Positions 45,652 through 54,017 of a stretch of DNA of 64,000 nucleotides are shown in pieces. Source of the stretch: Balneolaceae bacterium (GTDB lineage: Bacteria; Bacteroidota; Rhodothermia; Balneolales; Balneolaceae). Each line of letters begins with the position of its first letter. The first letter of the stretch is position 1. The notes beneath the pieces are model-generated. The model saw only the letters and a program-made list of their open reading frames with translations. It was not told where the DNA came from and searched no databases. Both the position numbers and the translations under genes were made by a program. The stretch covers positions 62,001 through 126,000 of the forward strand of contig JAGYJQ010000005.1 in NCBI GenBank assembly GCA_018401935.1, given 5' to 3'.

Positions 45652-46443
45652 TTATTGGTCAGATTTTTCAAAAATAGTCAACGGTATTTCACGTACCTGA
45701 CCATTTGCATCTCGGAATCGAACAATAACCGTACGCTCAATTAAATCTTCGTCCAGATCCTCGTAACCTTCTCCCAGATCCTGAAGTTGATCGTCGCTTA
45801 ATGTTCCCGATTCCACCGAACTTCCAGCTTCATCGACCTCGGCATACATTTTCTCAAACAATGAAACTGTCTGACCCGAATTCAAAGCAGTCACGTTTAC
45901 TTGCCCTTCTTCCACCCAAATAAACCCATCTGCATTGTTCCCAAATACCGTCCCTTTTACCGAAGCCAACGAACGAGAGGTTTGAACATCGAAACTACCC
46001 GATCCTACTGGTTCAACCTCAAGCCTAATTTCCCCTTTTTCTAAATCTATTCTACGATTCGAAAGACGAGAATTCGCTAAACTCTCACCACGAACAATAA
46101 GCATGGATTCCGGTTTAACCTTAGCTACACTATTATCAGAGGTAAAAATAACCAGCGCATACCCGGATAGCCCCGTTGCTAGCGTGTCTCCATCAAAAAG
46201 TGGTTCCCCTATATTCTCGCGAAGGTCCAAAATATAGGCCCCTCTGTCCTTTGACAATAGATCTACTTGAGGTTTAAATCTTCTCACAATGGCAATAGGC
46301 CTAACCTGGGCTTCTATACTCCCAACCTTGATTGCTTCAGTAGATGGTATGGCTGGTAAAGGATTGGCTTGTTTCCGATCTGGAAGTGCATCAGGGGCTA
46401 AACTAACAAATGATAATAAGAGAACAAAAAAGAGAGATTTCAT
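45652..46443 (-). CDS. Secreted FecR-domain protein
   Basis: 263 aa with a cleavable signal (MKSLFFVLLLSFVSLAPD). Residues ~85-200 are the periplasmic FecR fold: GEPLFDGDTLATGLSGYALVIF, then GEIRLEVEP, SFDVQTSRSLASVKGTVFG and WVEEGQVNVT. Unlike iron-regulatory FecR it has no N-terminal cytoplasmic anti-sigma part, and no sigma factor or TonB receptor is adjacent. It is the free-standing FecR type that I recall occurring near CHASE2 proteins; here it is two genes upstream of one. The C-terminus is acidic, then ends in a predicted strand (RTVIVRFRDANGQVREIPL). 21 bp after the FN3-like gene. Confidence 0.85.
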   Translation of the reverse strand: MKSLFFVLLLSFVSLAPDALPDRKQANPLPAIPSTEAIKVGSIEAQVRPIAIVRRFKPQVDLLSKDRGAYILDLRENIGEPLFDGDTLATGLSGYALVIFTSDNSVAKVKPESMLIVRGESLANSRLSNRRIDLEKGEIRLEVEPVGSGSFDVQTSRSLASVKGTVFGNNADGFIWVEEGQVNVTALNSGQTVSLFEKMYAEVDEAGSSVESGTLSDDQLQDLGEGYEDLDEDLIERTVIVRFRDANGQVREIPLTIFEKSDQ

Positions 46444-46464
46444 AATGACGTTCTTTTTGAGTGA

Positions 46465-47643
46465 TTAATTTCCTTCAATGACCAGATCGCCATTTTGAAA
46501 TTTTTCGATGAGCTCCAGTATTTTTTGCACCCCTACTACACCCGTGTAGACCTGCCCATCAATTTCGATATTTTCAAAACTATAGCCCGTTTCTAACAGT
46601 AGATTATATGTATCTTGACCAATTAGTTGCACCAATGCCTGTACGGTTTCCTGATCCACCTCAACGACTGTCGATTCGGTACCTGGATCAATTAGCGTAA
46701 ATTCCCAAATTTCAGAAACAATCTCATTGGTACCTAAAGCCGTATTCATCGATGTGACCACTTGCCAATAATAGGTTTGGCTAGGTACAAGGGCCTGCAC
46801 ACCACTGCTTGGATACTGTAAAGAATTACCTCGAATAGTTTGATCTAGATACTCAAATTGCAGTAAAGAACCTCCCTTATCTGTTGACTCTGAACTTTTC
46901 GCACTTTCTAAGAGTGACTCAGGGCTATCCGATCCATTAGCTGATACCACTAACACACGATACGTCAAAGATGCATTACCCTCCCAACTTAACTGGGGAA
47001 TTGGATTGGTGATGGCTGACTCAGCGCCTACCAAATCACCTGGAGTTCTCAGTAAAATGGTTAACTCATCCACCACTCCCCCTTCTGATATATTACCTCC
47101 CAGTTGAATGGTCTCATTGGCCAAAAGTTCTCGTCGACCTTCTTCGGTTACCTGATAAATACGCACAGCAAAACTGTATTGGTCGTTTGGCAGGGTAGTT
47201 CCAGATAGATCTTCAACAAAATTTTCACCGGTTGATGTAAGCCCTCCATCGAACTTCATTCTATCGGATATACCCGGAATTTCTTCATTTTGGATGTCAT
47301 TATTGGTGGCAAAAACAACCTGGCCTGGATTTAGGGAAAATGGATAGGCGGCCTGTTGACGAATCCGCGCTAAAACACCATAACTGGCCCCTTCTACATC
47401 AAATTCAAAATAAAGATTTTCTAAGCGTTCTGTTGTGTTATTAACTAATGACCCAGAAATAATTACTGGACCACCGCCCTCCGTATCTACTCCTAAACTA
47501 GATAGTCCTAGCACTTGTGCTTGTTCTAAGACAGGTGAAAGGGAGAACTCTAGGGTTACTTTATCGGATTGCGCCAAGCATATCGTCGTGGTAAAAACCC
47601 AAAAAAATACCATTAAAAACCCATTCCGTACTGCTTTTTTCAT
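46465..47643 (-). CDS. Secreted FN3-like beta-sandwich protein, unknown function
   Basis: 392 aa from the ATG at 47643, which starts a signal peptide (KKAVRNGFLMVFFWVFTTTICLAQ). The mature chain appears to hold an Ig-like domain (~30-190, SGSLVNNTTERLENLYFEFD) and an FN3-like domain (~205-320, NPIPQLSWEGNASLTYRVLV, then YYWQVVTSM). A helical tail (~325-392) ends in KILELIEKFQNGDLVIEGN. No family recognised. It is the first gene of the FecR, barrel and CHASE2-cyclase group and may be the surface or periplasmic ligand-binding part. Confidence 0.7.
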   Translation of the reverse strand: MKKAVRNGFLMVFFWVFTTTICLAQSDKVTLEFSLSPVLEQAQVLGLSSLGVDTEGGGPVIISGSLVNNTTERLENLYFEFDVEGASYGVLARIRQQAAYPFSLNPGQVVFATNNDIQNEEIPGISDRMKFDGGLTSTGENFVEDLSGTTLPNDQYSFAVRIYQVTEEGRRELLANETIQLGGNISEGGVVDELTILLRTPGDLVGAESAITNPIPQLSWEGNASLTYRVLVVSANGSDSPESLLESAKSSESTDKGGSLLQFEYLDQTIRGNSLQYPSSGVQALVPSQTYYWQVVTSMNTALGTNEIVSEIWEFTLIDPGTESTVVEVDQETVQALVQLIGQDTYNLLLETGYSFENIEIDGQVYTGVVGVQKILELIEKFQNGDLVIEGN

Positions 47644-47749
47644 ACATATCATATCCATAAATACCTCTTTTAATTGCATCTATATACCGTGCCATCGTGA
47701 AGGTTGCTCAATCAAATATAAATCAAAAGCTTGAGCACTTAAAATCATA

Positions 47750-47788
47750 TCCAAAAAAAAAGCTCTTCCCTTAATTAGAAAGAGCTTT
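47750..47788 (-). terminator. Rho-independent terminator of tRNA-Ala
   Basis: Perfect 9-bp stem AAAGCTCTT (47759-47767) with AAGAGCTTT (47780-47788), 12-nt loop, followed on the minus strand by a long U-run (plus-strand A-run 47753-47761). Confidence 0.88.
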
Positions 47789-47789
47789 G

Positions 47790-47863
47790 TGGAGCTATGG
47801 GGATTCGAACCCCAGACCTTCGCGCTGCCAGCGCGACGCTCTAGCCAGCTGAGCTATAGCCCC
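47790..47863 (-). tRNA. tRNA-Ala (anticodon GGC)
   Basis: Minus-strand cloverleaf: acceptor GGGGCTA/TAGCTCC plus discriminator A, D-arm GCTC...GAGC, anticodon stem TCGCG/CGCGA with loop CTGGCAG (anticodon GGC), T-loop TTCGAAT. 74 nt, CCA not encoded, own terminator. Confidence 0.97.
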
Positions 47864-48013
47864 AAAATAGATCGTAAATATAAGAGTGATGATAAATTAA
47901 TCCTAGTTCATTTATATTTTTTGTTTGATAGACCCTAAAGGTTCACTATTTTCTTACAATCTACACAACTCTTTTAATCTCAATCAAACCTTCTGAATAG
48001 GAGTTTAACCTAT

Positions 48014-48925
48014 ATGAAACGAAGAATAAACCTACTCGTCCTTACACTATTTTTATCTGTTGGAGTTCTTAGCCAGTATGGCTGTAGCCCCAAAGAAGTA
48101 GTTCCACCTGTACCCGTTGACACTGATGGTGACGGAATTCCTGACTCCCAAGAACTTGAGCTTGGTCTCGACCCAAACAATGCTGACACCGACGGTGATG
48201 GCTTAAGTGACGGAGTTGAAGTAAATGAAACCAACACGGATCCACTCAATGCCGACACCGATGGCGATGGCCTAAGTGATGGCGATGAAGTAAATACGTA
48301 CAACACCGATCCTAATAACACTGATACTGACGGCGACGGTCTTAGCGACTATGATGAAGTTATGACCTATAATACGGATCCAAATGACGCTAATGGCGAC
48401 GCAGATGGTGATGGTCTTAGCGACGTAGATGAAATTACCGTTCACAATACCAATCCTACCAATGCTGACACCGATGGTGACGGGTTCAATGACGCGCAAG
48501 AAGTTGATATGGGTACCAATCCAAATGACGGGTCAGATCCTGCTTACATTGCTGAAGATCAGTTGACTACGATTACCTTTGATTTTGACCGCTCTACTGT
48601 AACAGATGCATCGGCACAAGCATTAGCTGAAAATGTACAGATGCTGATGAATGCACCTGCATTTAATGTTCGTGTTGACGCTTACACTGACCACGTGGGT
48701 GGCGATCAATATAACTTACGTTTGAGTTTACGTAGAGCTGCCTCTGTGGTAAGTTTCTATACCCAAAATGGAATTTCTGAAGATAGAATCGAATCTCGTG
48801 GATTGGGTAAAGCACCAGTAGAGTGTAGTGAAATGGAAAAAGAGAGCGGAACCAACGGTTGTGAGAAAAACCGTCGTGCTGAGTCTCATCCAGTAAGTAC
48901 ACTAAAGTATAATCCAGATATGTAA
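48014..48925 (+). CDS. OmpA-family protein with thrombospondin type 3 repeats
   Basis: 303 aa. The signal region ends at Cys24 (LSQYGC), probably lipidated though the lipobox is weak. Residues ~36-170 hold about six Asp-rich DTDGDGLSDGxE repeats of thrombospondin type 3, which bind calcium. Residues ~185-300 are an OmpA peptidoglycan-binding domain (ITFDFDRSTVTDASAQAL, NLRLSLRRAASV, and NRRAE near the end). Role: links the outer membrane to the cell wall, with a calcium-stiffened stalk. Monocistronic, with a strong terminator at 48954-48982. Confidence 0.92.
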   Translation: MKRRINLLVLTLFLSVGVLSQYGCSPKEVVPPVPVDTDGDGIPDSQELELGLDPNNADTDGDGLSDGVEVNETNTDPLNADTDGDGLSDGDEVNTYNTDPNNTDTDGDGLSDYDEVMTYNTDPNDANGDADGDGLSDVDEITVHNTNPTNADTDGDGFNDAQEVDMGTNPNDGSDPAYIAEDQLTTITFDFDRSTVTDASAQALAENVQMLMNAPAFNVRVDAYTDHVGGDQYNLRLSLRRAASVVSFYTQNGISEDRIESRGLGKAPVECSEMEKESGTNGCEKNRRAESHPVSTLKYNPDM

Positions 48926-48953
48926 TTGGATTTAAAATTGTTGATTAAACAGA

Positions 48954-48982
48954 GGGCCTTGTTAATTCAAGGCCCTTTTTTT
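48954..48982 (+). terminator. Rho-independent terminator of the OmpA-family gene
   Basis: Perfect 8-bp stem GGGCCTTG (48954-48961) with CAAGGCCC (48968-48975), loop TTAATT, then T7 (48976-48982). Confidence 0.95.
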
Positions 48983-49133
48983 ATGCCATCAACTTTGTTT
49001 ATCGATGGAACGAACCCTTTCTTATCCTTTCTTATCCTTCCTATCCCATCCAAACGTCGTAAGTGCCCTGCATCACGTACATTGATTTCCCTAGTTAAAA
49101 CCTAGTTGTTCTCAAGCGGTACTTAAATTGCTT

Positions 49134-51593
49134 CTAAAAAAACCGTGACATGGAAATACCTGGATACAATCCGGGGGCATCTAATCGGTAGGCAAGATCT
49201 AGACGAACTAAACTAAAAATGTTGCTTAAGGAAACACCAATTTCAGAGTGTATCCCATTGGTACTCGGCAACAAATTACCTGGAAAATCTTGAATAAAAG
49301 CCGTTTGTTTAGAATTTTCCCACGTTTTACCTACCCCACCAAAGGCAATGATACTCAAGCCTTTTTTACCTGCCTCTTTCCAACCTACTGCTTCCAGTGG
49401 AATAGACCGAAAGTTGTGTTCCGCATACAAAGATGCATAACTCGCCCCCTCATAGGGGGTAAAAGTCTTCGTTTTAAACACCCCAAAAGGCCCATACACA
49501 CCCAAAGCAGCATCTAAGGCTCCATTACGCTGAACAGGGATTTCCCCAATAAAACTACCCGCATTTATTTTCACATCTAGCACATTAGGAATGAGCCTAC
49601 GCTTGTAAAAGGTTTTAAAGCGCTGATACAATTCAAACTCAAGTCTAGCAAAGTCCCAATCGCTTCCAAGCGCCTCATGCGATGTTTCTATACCTAAATA
49701 TAGATTATTCGCTTCAACCACTCCTAGTGCCTCTTTTCCACTTCCACCCTCCATTTCAATAGTAATGGATGATAAACGACCATCATCTATAGGTGGATTC
49801 ATCCGTGCATTATTGTCACTAGCCCTAAGGTCATAACTTGTTTTATAATCAATACTGCTATGATTTTCTATAGAATAATAAAGACGCGCATCCGAACGCC
49901 GCCCCAAAATGGCCCTTTTCATTCGATGTGTGAAACCAATTTTTGAGTACTCATTTCGGAAGTAATCATTGTAATCGTCAAAACCAAAAAGAATGGGAAC
50001 AGCCTGTATTGTACTAGGATAGTAGGTATTGTTTAGACGCGGAGTGGTAATTTTACCGGAGTGCGCCCAAATTCTATTTCTCCGATTTTCTGGATCTAAC
50101 ACCCACTCTCCCTCAATTCTTGGGCTCCATTCTTTGTAACCAAAACTATATCCTACTACCCCTTTTAGCTCTAATCTATCTTTTTCAAGAAAACGTCGTT
50201 CCAAACCTAGACCTGCATATAAGGCATCTACACGATTATATCGTGCTTCTACTACCATATGTTGAGTTACTCTAGACCAAGCCTGCCCAAAAAAACTAGA
50301 ATCTTTAGTGGTCTCTTGGCGTTCACCTTCCTCATCCATCGTTACAAACTTGGCCAAAAAGCCCGTGGGTTGGAAAGATTTTTCAAGACTAGCTGTGCTA
50401 TCTAAATTGGCATATGCACTTTCTTCATTAATTGATAGAGGCACTACATCCAAACTGCGAACAAACAAAGAATCCGATGACTGAATTGATGTAGAATCTA
50501 CACTAAAGGTGTTTTCTAACATAAATACTTGGTCTGGTACCCATTGATTAACCACGTAATCACTCAGCTTAGATATTTGTTTAAAGCCAATGGGTGGAAA
50601 TTGTAGGCCTGGTAAACCAATCTCAATTTCTCCATCTAATCGAAAATCTACCGGCAACCAAAATTCCCCTCCAAAATTTGAATATTGTTGCTCGTAAAAA
50701 ATATTGAACTCTTGTATAGGTGGAGGGAAAACCACTACTTCATTCGGTTTTAATCGAACACTTAATAGTGCAAAGGCCTCATCTAACACTTGTATAGTCC
50801 CCGTGAAAAGTGGTTGAAGTTCACGCTTAGGACGTACTTCAATCTCATACACAATTGCATCATCTATGCTATTATAATCCAGTAAGGTAAAGTGGTAATA
50901 GTCCAATGCTTCAGGGTGAGTAATGCCCACCATATTGAAGCCTGTTATATCCAAATTATCGTCATAAAAATTAGGGGTATAACTTACACCTGCAAAGTTA
51001 CTTGCCTCATCTATATTGGCCGTCTGCCTCTTGGACTTTAATATTTCTCTAACTCCTTTCTCTCTATCCCAATAAAGCTCAGATAAACTCTCATTAATTG
51101 ATACAATGGCCGTATCTCTTTTGATTTGTTGCCGAGTATATGCGTCCGCTTTATACCTATTCAAATTTGAGCGCCACTGCTGTTTACTTTCTATTACCTT
51201 CTCCATTATATAAACAGCTGGATCTTCTTCGGTAATGATAACGGCATCCATATTCACCACTGCAGGTTGCATCTGGATAATGAGTGTTTTTTGCTCATGT
51301 ACGGTAATTTCCACGGATTCATAGCCAATGAATCTTGCCACTAGCGTCACGGGCAATGTGGGTGCTGTTATCTCAAACGCTCCATCAGCATTGGTAATAG
51401 TCCCTGTATACGTATCCTTAATTATAAGATGAGCAGCGGGTAACGCTTCACCTGTTTGAGCGTCTACAATAGTCCCTTCTAATTTGACTCTTTCCGATAG
51501 TGGAGAGGCATTAGTCCACTGGGTTAGGACTAGTAAGGTTATGAGTTGAGTAATAATGCCGGATAAAATAGCTTTTTTAAAGAGAATTGACAT
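49134..51593 (-). CDS. DUF5686 outer-membrane protein with carboxypeptidase-regulatory-like domain
   Basis: 819 aa. A signal-like N-terminus (residues 8-28) is followed by a CarboxypepD_reg-like beta sandwich (~37-110: LEGTIVDAQTGEALPAAHLI, TNADGAFEI). The DUF5686 signature comes next (YIMEKVIESKQQWRSNLNRY, KADAYTRQQIKRDTAIVSI). The C-terminal ~350 residues form a predicted barrel that ends in SMSRFF. The family is widespread in Bacteroidota and structurally TonB-receptor-like, with no settled function. A perfect 27-bp dyad lies 23 bp upstream of its start. Confidence 0.87.
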   Translation of the reverse strand: MSILFKKAILSGIITQLITLLVLTQWTNASPLSERVKLEGTIVDAQTGEALPAAHLIIKDTYTGTITNADGAFEITAPTLPVTLVARFIGYESVEITVHEQKTLIIQMQPAVVNMDAVIITEEDPAVYIMEKVIESKQQWRSNLNRYKADAYTRQQIKRDTAIVSINESLSELYWDREKGVREILKSKRQTANIDEASNFAGVSYTPNFYDDNLDITGFNMVGITHPEALDYYHFTLLDYNSIDDAIVYEIEVRPKRELQPLFTGTIQVLDEAFALLSVRLKPNEVVVFPPPIQEFNIFYEQQYSNFGGEFWLPVDFRLDGEIEIGLPGLQFPPIGFKQISKLSDYVVNQWVPDQVFMLENTFSVDSTSIQSSDSLFVRSLDVVPLSINEESAYANLDSTASLEKSFQPTGFLAKFVTMDEEGERQETTKDSSFFGQAWSRVTQHMVVEARYNRVDALYAGLGLERRFLEKDRLELKGVVGYSFGYKEWSPRIEGEWVLDPENRRNRIWAHSGKITTPRLNNTYYPSTIQAVPILFGFDDYNDYFRNEYSKIGFTHRMKRAILGRRSDARLYYSIENHSSIDYKTSYDLRASDNNARMNPPIDDGRLSSITIEMEGGSGKEALGVVEANNLYLGIETSHEALGSDWDFARLEFELYQRFKTFYKRRLIPNVLDVKINAGSFIGEIPVQRNGALDAALGVYGPFGVFKTKTFTPYEGASYASLYAEHNFRSIPLEAVGWKEAGKKGLSIIAFGGVGKTWENSKQTAFIQDFPGNLLPSTNGIHSEIGVSLSNIFSLVRLDLAYRLDAPGLYPGISMSRFF

Positions 51594-51616
51594 GCACAGA
51601 TACGTTTAAAATCATG

Positions 51617-51643
51617 AATAGGTATAATCTAAGTATACCTATT
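51617..51643. promoter_or_regulatory. Perfect 10-bp-arm inverted repeat upstream of the DUF5686 gene
   Basis: AATAGGTATA (51617-51626), spacer ATCTAAG, TATACCTATT (51634-51643). It lies 23 bp before the DUF5686 start codon on the minus strand. There is no T-run on either side long enough for a clear terminator, so an operator or 5'-UTR hairpin is likelier. Confidence 0.6.
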
Positions 51644-51720
51644 TCAACACGAATAGTTTCACGTAAATATTCAATTCTCCCCAGTTAAACTAGCCTAATC
51701 CATACTATCAAATAGCCTAT

Positions 51721-52038
51721 TTAGTTAGCACCCGAAAGGCAGGCACTACTAGCTTTTGAGAGGGATGATGCTACCCGCTCAGTAAACCAAGACGGATCAT
51801 CCTGAATAGTAGCTACCCCTGTTTTCTCATTCTTTTGTACTCCTTCGTATTGCACTATACATCGCTGTACATCTGAGTCTAAACGTAGGATTTCGGTTTC
51901 ATTTAAAGCGGTATGCTCCTGAATACGTGTATTAGCTTTCTCAAGTAAGTCCACACACTTGCAGTGAGTGGGAGAACAAGCTAGAGTGATCCAATACACA
52001 GATAAGAGCACTCCAAGGAGTCGCACTTTAGTGTTCAT
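51721..52038 (-). CDS. Small cysteine-containing lipoprotein, unknown function
   Basis: 105 aa. Signal sequence with lipobox ITLAC (Cys21). The mature part is helical and carries further cysteines (HCKC near residue 26, RCIVQY near 70, SACLSG at the end) that could form disulfides. No family recognised. The ORF is clean and has a convincing signal, but it is short and isolated. Confidence 0.6.
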   Translation of the reverse strand: MNTKVRLLGVLLSVYWITLACSPTHCKCVDLLEKANTRIQEHTALNETEILRLDSDVQRCIVQYEGVQKNEKTGVATIQDDPSWFTERVASSLSKASSACLSGAN

Positions 52039-52303
52039 TTTGTTTCTGTTAAATCCCGATTTATGTGTCTATAAAGAAGAGGGGGGCTTATTTATTGATA
52101 CCATACCCACTGTCTCCTTACACCTAATATGATTGAAAAAGGCGAATCATTCAAATTAAGAAGTAGCCCTCAATATTATGATTCGTGCACTATCTATTTT
52201 AAACCCAACAAAAATAGTGCTTTAAAAATATTTGTTAACATTAGCTTTACTTTTTGTTAACAATTTGGTAACATTAGAATAGCAATAACAAATCAGGAGC
52301 GAT
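52039..52303. other. Divergent promoter region with three GTTAAC-type elements
   Basis: Gap between two divergent small secreted-protein genes. The right part holds three related 12-mers, TTTGTTAACATT (52231-52242), TTTGTTAACAAT (52253-52264) and TTTGGTAACATT (52264-52275), spaced 22 and 11 bp apart. A purine-rich ribosome binding site AGGAGCG precedes the ATG at 52304. No ORF seen. Confidence 0.6.
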
Positions 52304-52693
52304 ATGAAAAAAATAATAATTGGTTTTATAGCTCTATTCTTCACCAGCGCAATTAGCTTCGCTCAGACAGATGTAGAAATCTACCCAACCAACACCCAAC
52401 TGACAAAGTTACCGGGCAATCTTTACTCAGCAACTATCACGGATTCCGAAGGGGATATTCTTCAAAAAGGAATGTTCACTCTCCAAGAAGATAAAATGAT
52501 TCGACATGGACTATGGAAGCTCTATGACGCAAATACTCATGAATTGGTAACCAAAACCGAATTCGTTCTTGGAGAACAAACCTGGATAGAAACCTATATT
52601 GATGGAACGTTATTTCACTATAGCAAAGAAGAAATAACCATTAATCGATTGCATCAACGGCTCGCTAAGCTGGAGCAAAAAGTTAACTCTTAG
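52304..52693 (+). CDS. Small secreted protein, YwqK/MORN-like
   Basis: 129 aa with a signal peptide (cleavage after ISFAQ, residue ~21) and a good ribosome binding site. The mature part is a short beta-rich domain (ATITDSEGDILQKGMFTLQEDKMIRHGLWKLYD) that recalls the YwqK/MORN-type repeat, followed by a C-terminal helix (ITINRLHQRLAKLEQKV) likely to form a coiled coil. Function unknown. The upstream region has three helically phased GTTAAC elements, suggesting tight regulation. Confidence 0.65.
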   Translation: MKKIIIGFIALFFTSAISFAQTDVEIYPTNTQLTKLPGNLYSATITDSEGDILQKGMFTLQEDKMIRHGLWKLYDANTHELVTKTEFVLGEQTWIETYIDGTLFHYSKEEITINRLHQRLAKLEQKVNS

Positions 52694-52764
52694 TTAACCT
52701 TAGAAATACATATTAGGCTTATATTGGTTCATTTAGATGGTCAACATTTATATGAACCAATTTT

Positions 52765-53907
52765 ATGTCCAACGCAGATCAGCCCGATAAGTCTTCACGT
52801 GAACAAAGCCTAGTTCAACAACTTATCCCCTACAGCTTTTATTCATTCATCAAAGAAGAGCGTATATTTATTGGCCTCCTGGGCATCTTCTTCTTTGCAG
52901 CCGGTATCTCTTTCCCTTATGCTCACATTGCCATGTGGGTTGGTTTCTTTTTTGCCGGTTATTCCGCCATAGCCAACGACAGTATCCAAACCATTGGTAC
53001 TTTTTTAGCCTCTAACCAGGATAAACCGTGGTGGATGCTTTGGATATATATTGGTGGAATTTTCTTGGTCACAGTCACTGTAAGTTGGATTCTGTTCGAT
53101 GGAGATGTTAGTTATCAGCGTCTCACCTCTAAAGGGTTTAATGAAACCCCAACCCAGTTTACTTTTTTACAAGTAGCGGCTCCTCTTTTTCTTCTCATTC
53201 TAACAAGACTAAGAATGCCGGTCTCTACCACTTTCTTGTTACTTAGCTGTTTCGCCGCATCGGCTTCTAGTATTACAGGGGTATTAGGCAAAAGTTTAAG
53301 TGGCTACTTTTTAGCGTTTGCCGCCGGGCTTACTGTTTGGTTGATTGTCACGAAAACACTTGAGAATAAATTCAAAAATTCAAGTCCTAGAAAATTTTGG
53401 ACCCCGGTCCAATGGATTACCTCAGGTAGCTTATGGGCCGTCTGGGTAATGCAGGATGCAGCAAATGTGGCTGTTTATCTACCCCGCTCATTAAGTACTG
53501 GACAATTCCTCGTATTTGCTCTGTTTATTTTCTTTGGTTTAGGCATATTATTCTACTTAAAGGGGGATAAAATACAACGAATTGTTACAGAAAAATCTAG
53601 GGTTACCGATATTCGATCGGCTACCATTATTGATTTTATTTATGCGATTCTACTTATCTATAAACTCACTGTGAGTACCGTGCCCATGAGTACCACTTGG
53701 GTATTTTTGGGATTACTAGCTGGACGAGAAGTTGGTATGAGCTTGACAGGAAAAGGCGTTCATTTAGGGCACCCGATGCCTAAAGTATTAAAGATGGTAT
53801 TCAAGGACCTTAGTTATGCTCTATTCGGGCTATTTATTTCTATTTTGCTGGCGGTTTCCATCAACGAAGACGTTCGTAGAGAAATTTTCGCGATGATTGG
53901 GTTATAA
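52765..53907 (+). CDS. Divergent PiT-like membrane transporter
   Basis: 380 aa polytopic protein with about ten hydrophobic segments. Two halves each show a PiT-like pair of motifs: SAIANDSIQTIGTFLA (~residues 66-81) with MPVSTTFLLLSCF (~151-163), and MQDAANVAVYLPRSL (~235-249) with VPMSTTWVFLGLLAGRE (~311-327). In PiT phosphate permeases the equivalents are GANDxAN and STTH. I infer a distant member of that superfamily; substrate unknown, and the His of STTH is absent in both halves. No PhoU-like or pit-linked gene is adjacent. It stands alone between a small secreted protein gene and a symporter gene. Confidence 0.65.
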   Translation: MSNADQPDKSSREQSLVQQLIPYSFYSFIKEERIFIGLLGIFFFAAGISFPYAHIAMWVGFFFAGYSAIANDSIQTIGTFLASNQDKPWWMLWIYIGGIFLVTVTVSWILFDGDVSYQRLTSKGFNETPTQFTFLQVAAPLFLLILTRLRMPVSTTFLLLSCFAASASSITGVLGKSLSGYFLAFAAGLTVWLIVTKTLENKFKNSSPRKFWTPVQWITSGSLWAVWVMQDAANVAVYLPRSLSTGQFLVFALFIFFGLGILFYLKGDKIQRIVTEKSRVTDIRSATIIDFIYAILLIYKLTVSTVPMSTTWVFLGLLAGREVGMSLTGKGVHLGHPMPKVLKMVFKDLSYALFGLFISILLAVSINEDVRREIFAMIGL

Positions 53908-54017
53908 AAAAAACACGCCCGCATTACGAACACATTCTGATCAATCACGTAATTCCGTTTTCTTTTTAATTCTATTGCTTGCATATTCCCGAATCAATTA
54001 AGTAACACATCTGGAGT

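Noticed and set aside
45652..46443. FecR protein as an iron/siderophore anti-sigma regulator
   Set aside because: No sigma factor or TonB-dependent receptor is adjacent and the cytoplasmic anti-sigma part is absent; the CHASE2 context fits better.
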